DNA of 64,000 nt from Cellulomonas pakistanensis (GTDB lineage Bacteria; Actinomycetota; Actinomycetes; Actinomycetales; Cellulomonadaceae): assembly GCF_016862755.1 (NCBI RefSeq), contig NZ_BONO01000008.1:1-64000 (forward strand). Direction: 5' to 3'. The notes beneath the pieces are model-generated. The model did no database searches. It was not told the origin of the DNA and was given only the letters and a program-made list of their open reading frames with translations. Shown one piece after another: positions 34,031-42,498 of the stretch. The first letter of the stretch is position 1, and each line of letters begins with the position of its first letter. A program made the translations under genes and the position numbers.

Positions 34031-34608
34031 TCAGATCCACCATCCCACCGAGTTGCTCGCGCCCGAGGTCGCCATGGCCCGGATCGAAGGGTTGCTCAGG
34101 ACGTTGCCCCATGTCACCGACGTTCCGGCGTTGCTCTTGCCGCACCCGATCGAGTACCAGGTCCGGGTGCCGGAGACGGTGAAGCCGCGGCCCTGGACGC
34201 ACACGCTCTTGGAGGCGTCCTGCACCCCCCAGGCGTAGCCCTGCTTGTACCCGGGGCTGCCCCACACGGTGCAGTCCTCCTGCTCTCCGGACCCCAGACG
34301 ACGGCGGTAGCCGTCGCGGTTCCCCCGCACCGAGCGCGCGCCTCGCGGGTCGTCGCCGCGTCCTGGCCCTCGACCGGAGTCCCGTCGGGATACACGATCG
34401 GGCCGAGGACGAGTTCGGGATCGATGATCACGTCGGGGTCCTGCTGGATCACGTGAGGCAAGGCGTCGATCAGCTCCCGAGGCACGTCCGGGTTGTTGAC
34501 AGCGGCTGGGGGACGGAAGTCGCGCTCGAGATCAATCGCGACGAACGGACCCGTCGTGAGAGCGGCAAGGGGCAGTACCGCGATGGTCGCGGCCCAGGTC
34601 TTGACCAT
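34031..34608 (-). pseudogene. Secreted Trp/Cys-containing protein interrupted by a frameshift
   Basis: The first part (ATG at 34608, GGAGGTG upstream) encodes a signal-like N-terminus MVKTWAATIAVLPLAALTTG and an exported region with ELIDALPHVIQQDPDVIIDPELVLG. In that frame the product then becomes Arg/Pro-rich nonsense and stops at 34114. The neighbouring frame continues from about 34330 to 34031 with a plausible exported C-terminal domain: DCTVWGSPGYKQGYAWGVQ, three cysteines, ending NSVGWWI. Adding one base to the five-C run at 34322-34326 (plus strand) would join them into about 192 residues. It may be a pseudogene, a phase-variable gene or a sequencing error. Family not recognised. It follows the ECF sigma operon in the same direction. 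Confidence 0.6.
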
Positions 34609-35012
34609 GGCGATGCACCTCCGGAGGAGAGAACGGGGCCTCGTCGCCCCGTCCTGCCGTTCTAGCGGGACATCGGGGCCACCTAGTCGAGGTCGGTACG
34701 CAATGAGTGGCCCCCTCCCCGGTGTGATGTGGACGGGGCGTACTGCGTCCCCGCGGTCGGCGCTCGACCGCGGGAGGAGGTCGCGCGGGTGGGGCCTGTC
34801 GACCTGGTCCCCCGATCGGCCCCGTCCGCACCCGTCCGAGGTGAACGCGGCGCGAACACTGCACGTCCGAGGCGGTGAGGACGCGGCGACGGGTCGCGCC
34901 GGGCGGCACCATGCGGTCGTGCCGAACGACGTCGACCTCCTGGTCCGGACCGCCCGCGTCGTCGGGGGCGTGCACCGCTCCGTCGGTGAGATCGCCGTCC
35001 CGGTCGCGGTGG
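34609..35012. other. 404-base gap with hairpins, no gene
   Basis: No supported coding sequence. A 10-bp perfect hairpin (34750-34759 and 34765-34774, five-base loop) lies 239 bases beyond the putative anti-sigma gene stop and could end that operon. CGGGGC and GCCCCG pair near 34636-34655, just upstream of the frameshifted gene. The promoter of that gene should lie here but I cannot place it. Confidence 0.5.
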
Positions 35013-36401
35013 TCACTCGACGACGAACGGGAACGCCTCCCCGGTGACGAAGCCCGAGGGGAGCTCGCGAACACCCTCGGCGGTGCGGACCTCTCCACCG
35101 GAGACGAGCAGCGAGGGGACGAGGGTGTACTGCCCCGGGGGCAGCGGCTCCTCTCCCGGCCCGCCGCCCTGGCACGTCCTGACGTCCAGCGTGCCGCGAA
35201 GATGGAGCGGGCTCGACCGGTCCAGGTCGACGACCGCGTGGTAGGCGTCGGTGGGCGCGGGGGAGGCGCCGACCACGACACCGTCCTGCACCGCCCAGAA
35301 CGAGGGGACGGTCTGCACGGCGAGGCGCAGACGCCCCGGACCGAGGTAGGCGAGCGAGCCGCTGGTGTCCCGGGTCGAGCCCTCGGCGACCACGTGCGGC
35401 GCGAGCACCGACCACTCCAGCAACCGGGCGGCGGTGGACGTCACGACCGCCGACCCGCAGGACGGCTCGGGGACGATCACGCCGTCGTCGCGGGTCCGGG
35501 CCGGCGGGAGCGCGCCGGGCTCCCCCTCGACGACCACGACGTCGAGCGGCTCGCCGACCGTGCGGCGCCAGTCGTCGGCGTGGCGGGCCGCGACCGACTC
35601 GGCACCGTCGACCGCGAGCTCGTCCGCCACCGCGGCGTCGTCGCCGAGCGGGAGCACGCGAGCCGTCGGGACCACCGTGTAGTCCCCGGCTGGGAGGGGG
35701 TTCCCGTCCGAGCACGACACCAGAGGCAGCCACCCCTGGTACGCCGGGGAGTTCGCGCTCGCGCGGATGTCGTAGGACTCGAGGCCGGCAGGGACGTCGC
35801 CGTACAGGTCGCCCGACCCGACCACGACGCCGTCCCGGACGACGAGGAGCTCGGGCCCGGCGGCCGACCAGATGCCGAAGCCGACGCCGACCGGCGACCA
35901 GTCGTCCGGCAGCACCACGTCGACCCGGGTGCTGACGAGCAGGCCGCCGCCGACGGCTGCCTCCGGGCTCGCGAGAGTCGTCGCGATGGTCCAGCGGTCG
36001 TCCAGGGGGACGTCGCCCGCCGCGTCGACCAGCGCGCCGCACGCGCCGAACGGCAGCGCGGCGTCGCCCGTGGGCAGGACGACGGCGGGCGCCGTCGCCG
36101 ACGGGCTCGGCGTGGTCGTCGGCGTCGGGGTCGGAGACGGCGCCGTCGACTCGGTCGGCGGGGCCGCGGGGGCCGGCTCGGGACGCTCCCAGGCCGCGAC
36201 GGCCGCGCCGCCGGCGGCGACGCCGAGCACGGCGCACGCGGTCACGGCGGACACCAGCGCGGTGTGCCGGACCCGTCCTCGGCGGGCGCGAGCGGTCATC
36301 GCGTCGACGGGCAGACCACCGCCGGCGCGCGTGCGGGCGTCCTGCTCGGTGGCGACGCCCTGCACGAGGTCGTCGAGCGCGCGGCGCAGCTGGTCACTCA
36401 T
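35013..36401 (-). CDS. Putative membrane anti-sigma protein with duplicated exported domain
   Basis: 462-residue single-pass membrane protein. Residues 1-45 are a short cytoplasmic part (MSDQLRRALDDLVQGVATEQ), residues 46-70 a membrane helix (ALVSAVTACAVLGVAAGGAAVAA), then a Thr/Pro/Ser linker and a large exported region. That region holds two similar units. VRDGVVVG near residue 189 recurs as VQDGVVVG near 369, and PLPAGDYTVVPT near 234 recurs as PLPPGQYTLVPS near 417. Its ATG overlaps the stop of the upstream ECF sigma gene (ATGA), a typical sigma/anti-sigma pairing. No classical zinc anti-sigma motif is visible, so the role is inferred from position and topology. Confidence 0.65.
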   Translation of the reverse strand: MSDQLRRALDDLVQGVATEQDARTRAGGGLPVDAMTARARRGRVRHTALVSAVTACAVLGVAAGGAAVAAWERPEPAPAAPPTESTAPSPTPTPTTTPSPSATAPAVVLPTGDAALPFGACGALVDAAGDVPLDDRWTIATTLASPEAAVGGGLLVSTRVDVVLPDDWSPVGVGFGIWSAAGPELLVVRDGVVVGSGDLYGDVPAGLESYDIRASANSPAYQGWLPLVSCSDGNPLPAGDYTVVPTARVLPLGDDAAVADELAVDGAESVAARHADDWRRTVGEPLDVVVVEGEPGALPPARTRDDGVIVPEPSCGSAVVTSTAARLLEWSVLAPHVVAEGSTRDTSGSLAYLGPGRLRLAVQTVPSFWAVQDGVVVGASPAPTDAYHAVVDLDRSSPLHLRGTLDVRTCQGGGPGEEPLPPGQYTLVPSLLVSGGEVRTAEGVRELPSGFVTGEAFPFVVE

Positions 36402-36931
36402 CGCCGGCCTCCGTTCGTGGTCGAGAGGTCCTCGGTGTCGAGGTCGTCGGCGACGCCGAGCAGGCGGCTCAGGCGGCGCGCGGCGTCGGACAGGTAGCGC
36501 TTGACGGCGCCCTCGGAGAGGTCGAGCCGCTGGGCGATCTCGGGGACCGTGAGGTCGTCGTAGTGGCGGAGCACCGTGCAGGCCCGCTCGCGGGGGGACA
36601 GCCGCTCGAGGGCGTCGGCGACCTGGGCGCGGTCGACGGTGGCCCGCTCCGGCGACGGCGTGGCGGCGTCGTCCACCAGGAGGTGGGCGTGGTCCCGCCA
36701 CGCCCGCTCCCTGCGGCACCGGTCGACCCAGCCGTTGAGGACGGCGCGGCGCACGTAGGCCTCGAGCCAGGTGATGTCGGCACCGGAGCGTCGCCGGGAC
36801 CAGGCGCGGACGATCGCGTCCTGCACGAGGTCCTCGGCCGTGGCGGTGTCGCCGGTGAGCAGGCGCGCGTAGCCGACGAGCGCGGGTCCGCGCTCGCGGG
36901 CGAACGCCGCCAGGTCGTGCTGCCAGGTCAC
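36398..36931 (-). CDS. ECF RNA polymerase sigma factor (SigE-like)
   Basis: 177-residue extracytoplasmic-function sigma-70 factor. Region 2 is seen as LVGYARLLTGDTATAEDLVQDAIVRAWSR, and region 4 as LERLSPRERACTVLRHYDDLTVPEIAQRLDLSEGAVKRYLSDAARRL. The sequence matches the SigE/SigM-like actinobacterial group in general form. The downstream gene overlaps by four bases and probably encodes its regulator. Targets are unknown; the frameshifted secreted-protein gene in the same direction is one candidate. Confidence 0.92.
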   Translation of the reverse strand: MTWQHDLAAFARERGPALVGYARLLTGDTATAEDLVQDAIVRAWSRRRSGADITWLEAYVRRAVLNGWVDRCRRERAWRDHAHLLVDDAATPSPERATVDRAQVADALERLSPRERACTVLRHYDDLTVPEIAQRLDLSEGAVKRYLSDAARRLSRLLGVADDLDTEDLSTTNGGRR

Positions 36932-37193
36932 CGAGGTCCTCCGCCGTCGCCGTCCGGGGTGCGTCGCCGTCCCCCGGGGTGAGTGTCGTGTGGTGGACGT
37001 GGCAGCAGGCCCGACCGTTGGGGGTCCCCGCCCGCGTCACCCGTTCGGCCCAGCACCCGCCGTCGCCGCGGCGGCGCCACCCCCTTCCCAACCGGACATA
37101 TCTGGCTACAGTGGCGTCCTCTCGCGCGGCAACGGAGCGGCGCGTACCGGGGGCGGCTCGGGCAGGGCCGTGCCCCGCGTCCGAGGAGGATGC

Positions 37194-39488
37194 ATGGTCG
37201 AGCTCGGGTCCGGAAGCCTCGTGGTGGTCGCCGTCATCGCCGCCGTCGCCGTCGCGGCCCTGGTCGTGGCGGTGGTCCTCCGCCGCCAGGTCCTCGCCGC
37301 GGACGAGGGGTCGGCGTCGATGCGGGCGATCGCCGGCGCCGTGCAGGAGGGCGCGGCGGCGTACCTGTCCCGGCAGCTCCGCACGCTGGTGCTGTTCGCG
37401 GTCGTGGTGTTCGCGCTGCTGTTCCTGCTGCCCGGCGACGCCGGGGTGAAGATCGGCCGCTCCGTGTTCTTCCTTGTGGGCGCGGGGTTCTCGGCGTCGA
37501 TCGGGTACCTCGGCATGTGGCTGGCGACGCGGGCGAACGTGCGGGTCGCGGCGGCGGCGTCGCTGCCCGGCGGGCGGGCCGAGGGCGCCCGGATCGCGCT
37601 GCGCACCGGCGGCGTCGTCGGGATGTCGGTCGTCGGGCTGGGGCTGCTCGGCGCGGCGGTCGTCGTGCTGCTGTACCGGGGCGAGGCGCCCGCGGTGCTC
37701 GAGGGCTTCGGCTTCGGGGCGGCGCTGCTGGCGATGTTCATGCGGGTCGGCGGCGGCATCTTCACGAAGGCGGCCGACGTCGGCGCGGACCTGGTCGGCA
37801 AGGTCGAGCAGCACATCCCCGAGGACGACCCGCGCAACGCCGCGACGATCGCGGACAACGTGGGCGACAACGTCGGTGACTGCGCGGGCATGGCCGCCGA
37901 CCTGTTCGAGTCGTACGCGGTGACCCTGGTGGCGGCGCTGATCCTCGGGCGGGCGGCGTTCGGCGAGGAGGGCCTCGTGTTCCCGCTGGTCGTGACCGCG
38001 ATCGGCGCGCTGGTGGCGGCCCTCGGCGTCGTCGTGACGCGGGTGCGCGGGGACGAGAGCGGGCTGACGGCGATCAACCGGGGGTTCGCCGTGGCGGCGG
38101 TGGCCGGGGCGGCGCTCGCGGCGGTCGCGGCGTTCGCGTACCTGCCGTCGTCGTTCGCGGAGCTCGCGGGCACGGCCGGGCTCGGCGACCACCCGGGCGA
38201 CCCGCGCGTGGTCGCGGCGGCCGCGGTGGCGATCGGCGTCGTGCTCGCCGGCGTCATCCTCTGGCTCACCGGCTACTTCACCGGCACGACCTCCAAGCCG
38301 ACGATCCACGTGGCGCGCACCTCGCAGACGGGCGCGGCCACGGTGGTGCTGTCCGGCATCGGCGTGGGCCTCGAGTCGGCGGTGTACACCGCGGGCACCA
38401 TCGCGGCGGCGATCTGCGGCGTGTTCCTGCTCGCGGGCGGGTCGATCCCGCTGTCGCTGTTCCTGGTGGCGCTCGCCGGCTGCGGCCTGCTGACCACGGT
38501 CGGCGTCATCGTCGCCATGGACACGTTCGGCCCGGTGAGCGACAACGCCCAGGGCATCGCGGAGATGTCCGGCGACGTCACCGAGGAGGGCGCCCAGATC
38601 CTCACCGACCTCGACGCCGTCGGGAACACGACGAAGGCCGTCACCAAGGGCATCGCGATCGCCACGGCGGTGCTCGCGGCGACGGCGCTGTTCGGGTCGT
38701 ACGCCGACGCCGTGGCGGGGGCGCTCGCGGACCTCCGGCTGACCGAGGTGCCGGGCGACATCGTGCTGGCGATGACGGACTACCAGGTGATCAGCCCGGT
38801 CACGCTGGTCGGGCTCATCCTCGGCGGCGCGACCGTGTTCCTGTTCTCCGGCCTGGCGATCGACGCGGTGACGCGGGCGGCCGGCGCGATCGTGTTCGAG
38901 GTGCGCCGGCAGTTCCGCGAGCACCCCGGGATCATGACCGGGGCCGAGCGGCCCGAGTACGGCAAGGTCGTCGACATCTGCACCCGGGACTCGCTGCGCG
39001 AGCTGGCGACGCCGGGGCTGCTCGCCGCGTCGGCGCCGGTGGCCGTCGGGTTCGGGCTCGGCATCGGGCCGCTCGCCGGGTTCCTGGCCGGGGCGATCGG
39101 CGCGGGCGTGCTCATGGCCGTGTTCCTGGCGAACTCCGGCGGCGCCTGGGACAACGCCAAGAAGCTGGTCGAGGACGGCCGCTACGGGGGCAAGGGCTCC
39201 GCGGCGCACGACGCCGTGGTCATCGGCGACACCGTCGGCGACCCGTTCAAGGACACCGCGGGCCCGGCGATCAACCCGCTGATCAAGGTGATGAACCTGG
39301 TCGCCCTGCTGATCGCGCCCGCGGTGGTGACCGTGAGCATCGGCGACGGGGCGAACCACGTGCTCCGGCTGTCGATCGCGATCGCCGCGGCCCTGATCGC
39401 ACTGACCGCCGTGGTGCTGTCCCGGCTGCGGGCGGCGCGGGTGGACGAGGAGGCCCGGCTGGAGCGCGAGGTGCCGCTGAGCGCGTGA
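37194..39488 (+). CDS. hppA: Membrane-bound H+-translocating pyrophosphatase
   Basis: 764-residue integral membrane pyrophosphatase that couples pyrophosphate hydrolysis to proton export. Catalytic motifs are intact: ADVGADLVGKVEQHIPEDDPRN, DNVGDNVGDCAGMAADLFESY and IGDTVGDPFKDTAGPAINPL. In GNTTKAVTKG the residue at the K+-selectivity position is Lys481, which in this family marks K+-independent enzymes. About 16 helices are expected. ATG at 37194 follows CGAGGAGGATGC. It is followed by a lipoprotein gene. It saves energy by using biosynthetic pyrophosphate, useful under low oxygen. Confidence 0.96.
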   Translation: MVELGSGSLVVVAVIAAVAVAALVVAVVLRRQVLAADEGSASMRAIAGAVQEGAAAYLSRQLRTLVLFAVVVFALLFLLPGDAGVKIGRSVFFLVGAGFSASIGYLGMWLATRANVRVAAAASLPGGRAEGARIALRTGGVVGMSVVGLGLLGAAVVVLLYRGEAPAVLEGFGFGAALLAMFMRVGGGIFTKAADVGADLVGKVEQHIPEDDPRNAATIADNVGDNVGDCAGMAADLFESYAVTLVAALILGRAAFGEEGLVFPLVVTAIGALVAALGVVVTRVRGDESGLTAINRGFAVAAVAGAALAAVAAFAYLPSSFAELAGTAGLGDHPGDPRVVAAAAVAIGVVLAGVILWLTGYFTGTTSKPTIHVARTSQTGAATVVLSGIGVGLESAVYTAGTIAAAICGVFLLAGGSIPLSLFLVALAGCGLLTTVGVIVAMDTFGPVSDNAQGIAEMSGDVTEEGAQILTDLDAVGNTTKAVTKGIAIATAVLAATALFGSYADAVAGALADLRLTEVPGDIVLAMTDYQVISPVTLVGLILGGATVFLFSGLAIDAVTRAAGAIVFEVRRQFREHPGIMTGAERPEYGKVVDICTRDSLRELATPGLLAASAPVAVGFGLGIGPLAGFLAGAIGAGVLMAVFLANSGGAWDNAKKLVEDGRYGGKGSAAHDAVVIGDTVGDPFKDTAGPAINPLIKVMNLVALLIAPAVVTVSIGDGANHVLRLSIAIAAALIALTAVVLSRLRAARVDEEARLEREVPLSA

Positions 39489-39513
39489 GCGCGCGAGGCC
39501 CCGTCCCGCGCCC

Positions 39514-39536
39514 GCCCGCCTCGACGCCCGGCGGGC
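39514..39536. terminator. Hairpin after hppA
   Basis: GCCCGCC (39514-39520) and GGCGGGC (39530-39536) pair around a nine-base loop, 25 bases after the hppA stop. No U-tract. A modest candidate terminator. Confidence 0.4.
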
Positions 39537-39555
39537 CGTCCGGCAAGGTGGACGC

Positions 39556-40011
39556 ATGACCTCGCCGCGCCGCGCCGCCGCCCTCCGCCCGTCCCGCCGA
39601 GCCGCCCGCCGCGCCGTCGCGGGCGCCGCCCTCCTGGGCCTCGCCCTGCCGCTCGCCGCCTGCTCCGGGGACGCGGAGCGCGTCCAGGCGTTCTGCGACG
39701 CGGGGGAGGACGCGATGACGGAGATCACCGCCGCCGGCTCGCTCAGCGACGACCCGCAGGCGTTCGCCGACGCCATCTCCGAGGCCCGCGACCAGTTCGA
39801 CGAGGTCGAGGCGCCGGACGAGATCGCCGACGCGTGGGGCGTGTTCACCTCGACGTTCGCCGACCTCGACGACTCGCTGGAGGGCATCGACCCGGCCGAC
39901 CAGGAGGCGTTCACCGCGGCGCTGCAGGAGTTCGCCGAGTCGGCCGACTCCGAGGACCTCGCCACGGCGAGCGACGACCTGAGCGCGTTCACGACCGAGA
40001 ACTGCGAGTGA
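39556..40011 (+). CDS. Small acidic lipoprotein
   Basis: 151-residue predicted lipoprotein. The signal sequence has a long basic n-region and ends in the lipobox LAAC with Cys36. The mature part is very acidic and helical (DAISEARDQFDEVEAPDEIADAWGVFTSTFADLDD), and contains two further cysteines near its ends (FCDAGED and ENCE) that may form a disulphide. No enzyme motif is seen. Its stop overlaps the histidine phosphatase start (GTGA). Function unknown. Confidence 0.85.
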   Translation: MTSPRRAAALRPSRRAARRAVAGAALLGLALPLAACSGDAERVQAFCDAGEDAMTEITAAGSLSDDPQAFADAISEARDQFDEVEAPDEIADAWGVFTSTFADLDDSLEGIDPADQEAFTAALQEFAESADSEDLATASDDLSAFTTENCE

Positions 40012-40679
40012 GCGTGCGGCTGCACCTCGTCCGGCACGGCCAGACGCCGTCCAACCTGGTCCACGCGCTCGACACGGCGGCGCCCGGCGCGCCGCTGACG
40101 CCCGAGGGCGAGCGCCAGGCGCGGGCGGTGGGCGAGGTGCTCGCCGCGGAGCCGCTCGACGCCGTGTACGCGTCGACGCTGACGCGGGCGCGGTCGACCG
40201 CGGCGGAGGTGGCCCAGCCGCACGGGCTCGACGTGCAGGTCCGTGAGGGTCTGCGCGAGGTGCTGGCCGGCGACCTGGAGATGCGCACCGACGACGAGTC
40301 GGTGCACCGCTACCTCTCGACGATGGTGGCGTGGGCGTCGGGCGACCTGGACGCCGAGATGCCCGGCGGCGAGTCGGGGCGGGCGACGCTCGACCGGTTC
40401 GAGGCCGTCGTCGCCGAGATCCTCGACTCCGGAGCGCGCACCGTCGCGGTGGTGAGCCACGGCGCGATGATCCGCCTGTGGGCCCTGACCCGGGCGGCGA
40501 ACCTCGACCCGGCGACGGCGGGCCGCTGGCCGCTCGACAACACCGGCGTCGTGACGCTGGAGACCGACGGGACCGCGGGCTGGTCCGCGACCCGGTGGCA
40601 GGACCAGGTCGTGCCGCACGCCGAGCCGGTCGCGCCCGCCGAGGGCGACGGGCCGGGCGGGGAGCCGCTGCCGGTCTGA
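40008..40679 (+). CDS. Histidine phosphatase family protein
   Basis: 223-residue cytoplasmic phosphoglycerate-mutase-like phosphatase. The catalytic RHG motif is LHLVRHGQTPSN at the N-terminus; the second histidine is in VAVVSHGAMIRLW near residue 150. ASTLTRARSTAAEVA gives the conserved arginine. The C-terminal 25 residues are a Pro/Glu-rich tail. GTG at 40008 overlaps the lipoprotein stop. Substrate unknown; it is probably a general phosphatase rather than a glycolytic mutase. Confidence 0.9.
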   Translation: MSVRLHLVRHGQTPSNLVHALDTAAPGAPLTPEGERQARAVGEVLAAEPLDAVYASTLTRARSTAAEVAQPHGLDVQVREGLREVLAGDLEMRTDDESVHRYLSTMVAWASGDLDAEMPGGESGRATLDRFEAVVAEILDSGARTVAVVSHGAMIRLWALTRAANLDPATAGRWPLDNTGVVTLETDGTAGWSATRWQDQVVPHAEPVAPAEGDGPGGEPLPV

Positions 40680-40773
40680 GGCCGGGCGGGCGGCGCCCGG
40701 GAGCGCGGCGGCCGCGCCCCGGCCGCACCCCTGCCGCGCGCCCCGGCCGCGCCGCGTCGGGGAGGATGGCCGG

Positions 40774-42336
40774 GTGGACGCCGCACCGACCGAGCCCCTG
40801 ACCGCCGATCCCGCCCTCGTCGACGCCCTGCGCGCCGACCTGTCGGCGGCCGGGTTCACCGTCCCGGGCGTGGAGGACCTGCTCGGCCCGGTGGCGGCCG
40901 CCGCGCTGCACCGCGAGGAGCCGGTCCCCGCGCTGCTCGCGACCCGGGGCGAGGACCCGCGGGCGGCGCTGGTCCGGACGTTCGTGCTGGGCGTCCCGGT
41001 GCCCGCCGGCGACCTGGCGCGGGCCCTGCCGACGCTCGGCGTCGCGGGGGCGGAGCGGCTGGGGCTGGTCGCGGCGGCCGGCGCGGGCGGCGAGGACGAC
41101 GTGCGGGCCCGGGTCGACCTGCGGCCGTACGAGGCGGAGGACGCGGCCGGCCCGGTCGACTGGTGGGTGGCGTCCGACCTCGGCGAGCTCGCGACCGGCG
41201 GGGCGCTGCGGACCGACCACGTGCTCGGCGTCGGCGGGGCGTCCACGACGCTCGCCCAGGTGACGGTCCGCGAGCCCAGCGGCCGGACGCTCGACCTCGG
41301 GACGGGCTGCGGCATCCAGGCGCTGCACGCCGCCCGGCACAGCGAGGTCGTCGTCGGCACGGACATCTCGGCGCGGGCGCTCGGGTTCGCCCGGTTCAAC
41401 GCGGTGCTGGCGGGGATCGCCCCGAGGACGCTCGACCTGCGGCTCGGGTCGATGCTCGAGCCGGTCGCGGGGGAGGCGTTCGACCTGGTGGTGAGCAACC
41501 CGCCGTTCGTCATCACCCCGCGCGCCGCCGCGGACGTGCCGACCTACGAGTACCGGGACGGCGGCCGCACGGGCGACGCGATCGTGTCGGACCTCGTCAC
41601 GTCGGTCGGGTCCGTGCTGGCCCCCGGCGGCGTGGCCCAGCTGCTCGGCAACTGGGAGGTGCGGCGCGGGGAGTCCTGGGACGAGCGGGTCGGCGCCTGG
41701 CTGGACGCGTCCGGGCTGGACGGCTGGGTCGTGCAGCGCGAGCTGCAGGACCCGGCCCAGTACGCCGAGACGTGGATCCGCGACGGCGGCACGACGCCCG
41801 ACCGCGACCCGGCGGCGTGGCGGGCCCGGTACGCCGCCTGGCTCGCGGACTTCGCGTCCCGGGACGTCGAGGGGATCGGGTTCGGCATCGTCGTGCTGCG
41901 CCGGCCGGCCGACGACGTGGCCGGCGGGCCGCGGCTCCGGCGGCTCGAGGAGGTCACCGGCACCGTGCGGCAGCCGCTCGGGCCCGCGATCGGCGCCTCG
42001 CTCGCCGCGCACGACTGGCTGCGCCGGCGGGACGACGCGGCGCTCGCGGCCGAGCGGCTGGTCGTCCCCGGCGACGTCACCGAGGAGCGCTACCTCCGCC
42101 CCGGCGACGTCGACCCGCAGATCGTGCTGCTGCGGCAGGGCGGCGGGTTCGGGCGGACGGTGCAGGCGGGGACGGCGCTCGCGGGGCTGGTCGGCGCCTG
42201 CGACGGCGAGCTGACGGTCGGGCAGATCGTCGGCGCGCTGGGAGCGCTGCTCGGCGTCGACGCGGCCGCGGTGGCCGCGGACGTGCTGCCCGAGATCCGC
42301 GGCCTGGTCCAGGACGGGCTGCTGCTCCCGGCCTGA
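40774..42336 (+). CDS. HemK-like SAM methyltransferase with extra N- and C-domains
   Basis: 520-residue protein. The centre (residues 160-300) is a Rossmann methyltransferase: LDLGTGCGIQALHAAR, GTDISARALGFARFNA and the N-specific motif SNPPFV. The 150-residue N-terminal and roughly 180-residue C-terminal regions are characteristic of an actinobacterial family annotated DUF7059/methyltransferase/DUF7782. NPPF suggests methylation of an amide or ring nitrogen in protein or nucleic acid. The C-terminal part could bind the substrate. GTG at 40774. The target is unknown. Confidence 0.85.
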   Translation: MDAAPTEPLTADPALVDALRADLSAAGFTVPGVEDLLGPVAAAALHREEPVPALLATRGEDPRAALVRTFVLGVPVPAGDLARALPTLGVAGAERLGLVAAAGAGGEDDVRARVDLRPYEAEDAAGPVDWWVASDLGELATGGALRTDHVLGVGGASTTLAQVTVREPSGRTLDLGTGCGIQALHAARHSEVVVGTDISARALGFARFNAVLAGIAPRTLDLRLGSMLEPVAGEAFDLVVSNPPFVITPRAAADVPTYEYRDGGRTGDAIVSDLVTSVGSVLAPGGVAQLLGNWEVRRGESWDERVGAWLDASGLDGWVVQRELQDPAQYAETWIRDGGTTPDRDPAAWRARYAAWLADFASRDVEGIGFGIVVLRRPADDVAGGPRLRRLEEVTGTVRQPLGPAIGASLAAHDWLRRRDDAALAAERLVVPGDVTEERYLRPGDVDPQIVLLRQGGGFGRTVQAGTALAGLVGACDGELTVGQIVGALGALLGVDAAAVAADVLPEIRGLVQDGLLLPA

Positions 42337-42498
42337 CCCCGGGGCACACGCCGCCAATCCCGCGACCTCGCGCACAGGTCCGGCACAGGGCGGTGCTAAG
42401 ACTGCCCCAGCCTGCCTTCCTACGGTCCTGACCAGCCGGGACGGCCCCGCGGCACTCGCCCGCGAGCGCGGTCCGTCCCCGACGGACCGAGGGAGAAC

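Noticed and set aside
35013..41516. 2167-codon minus-strand frame across hppA and the methyltransferase gene
   Set aside because: Only the part below 36401 is a plausible protein. The remainder is antisense of hppA, the phosphatase and the methyltransferase.
40774..42336. prmC/hemK release-factor methyltransferase
   Set aside because: NPPF is shared, but the protein has large extra N- and C-terminal domains and no release-factor gene beside it. A general methyltransferase call is safer.
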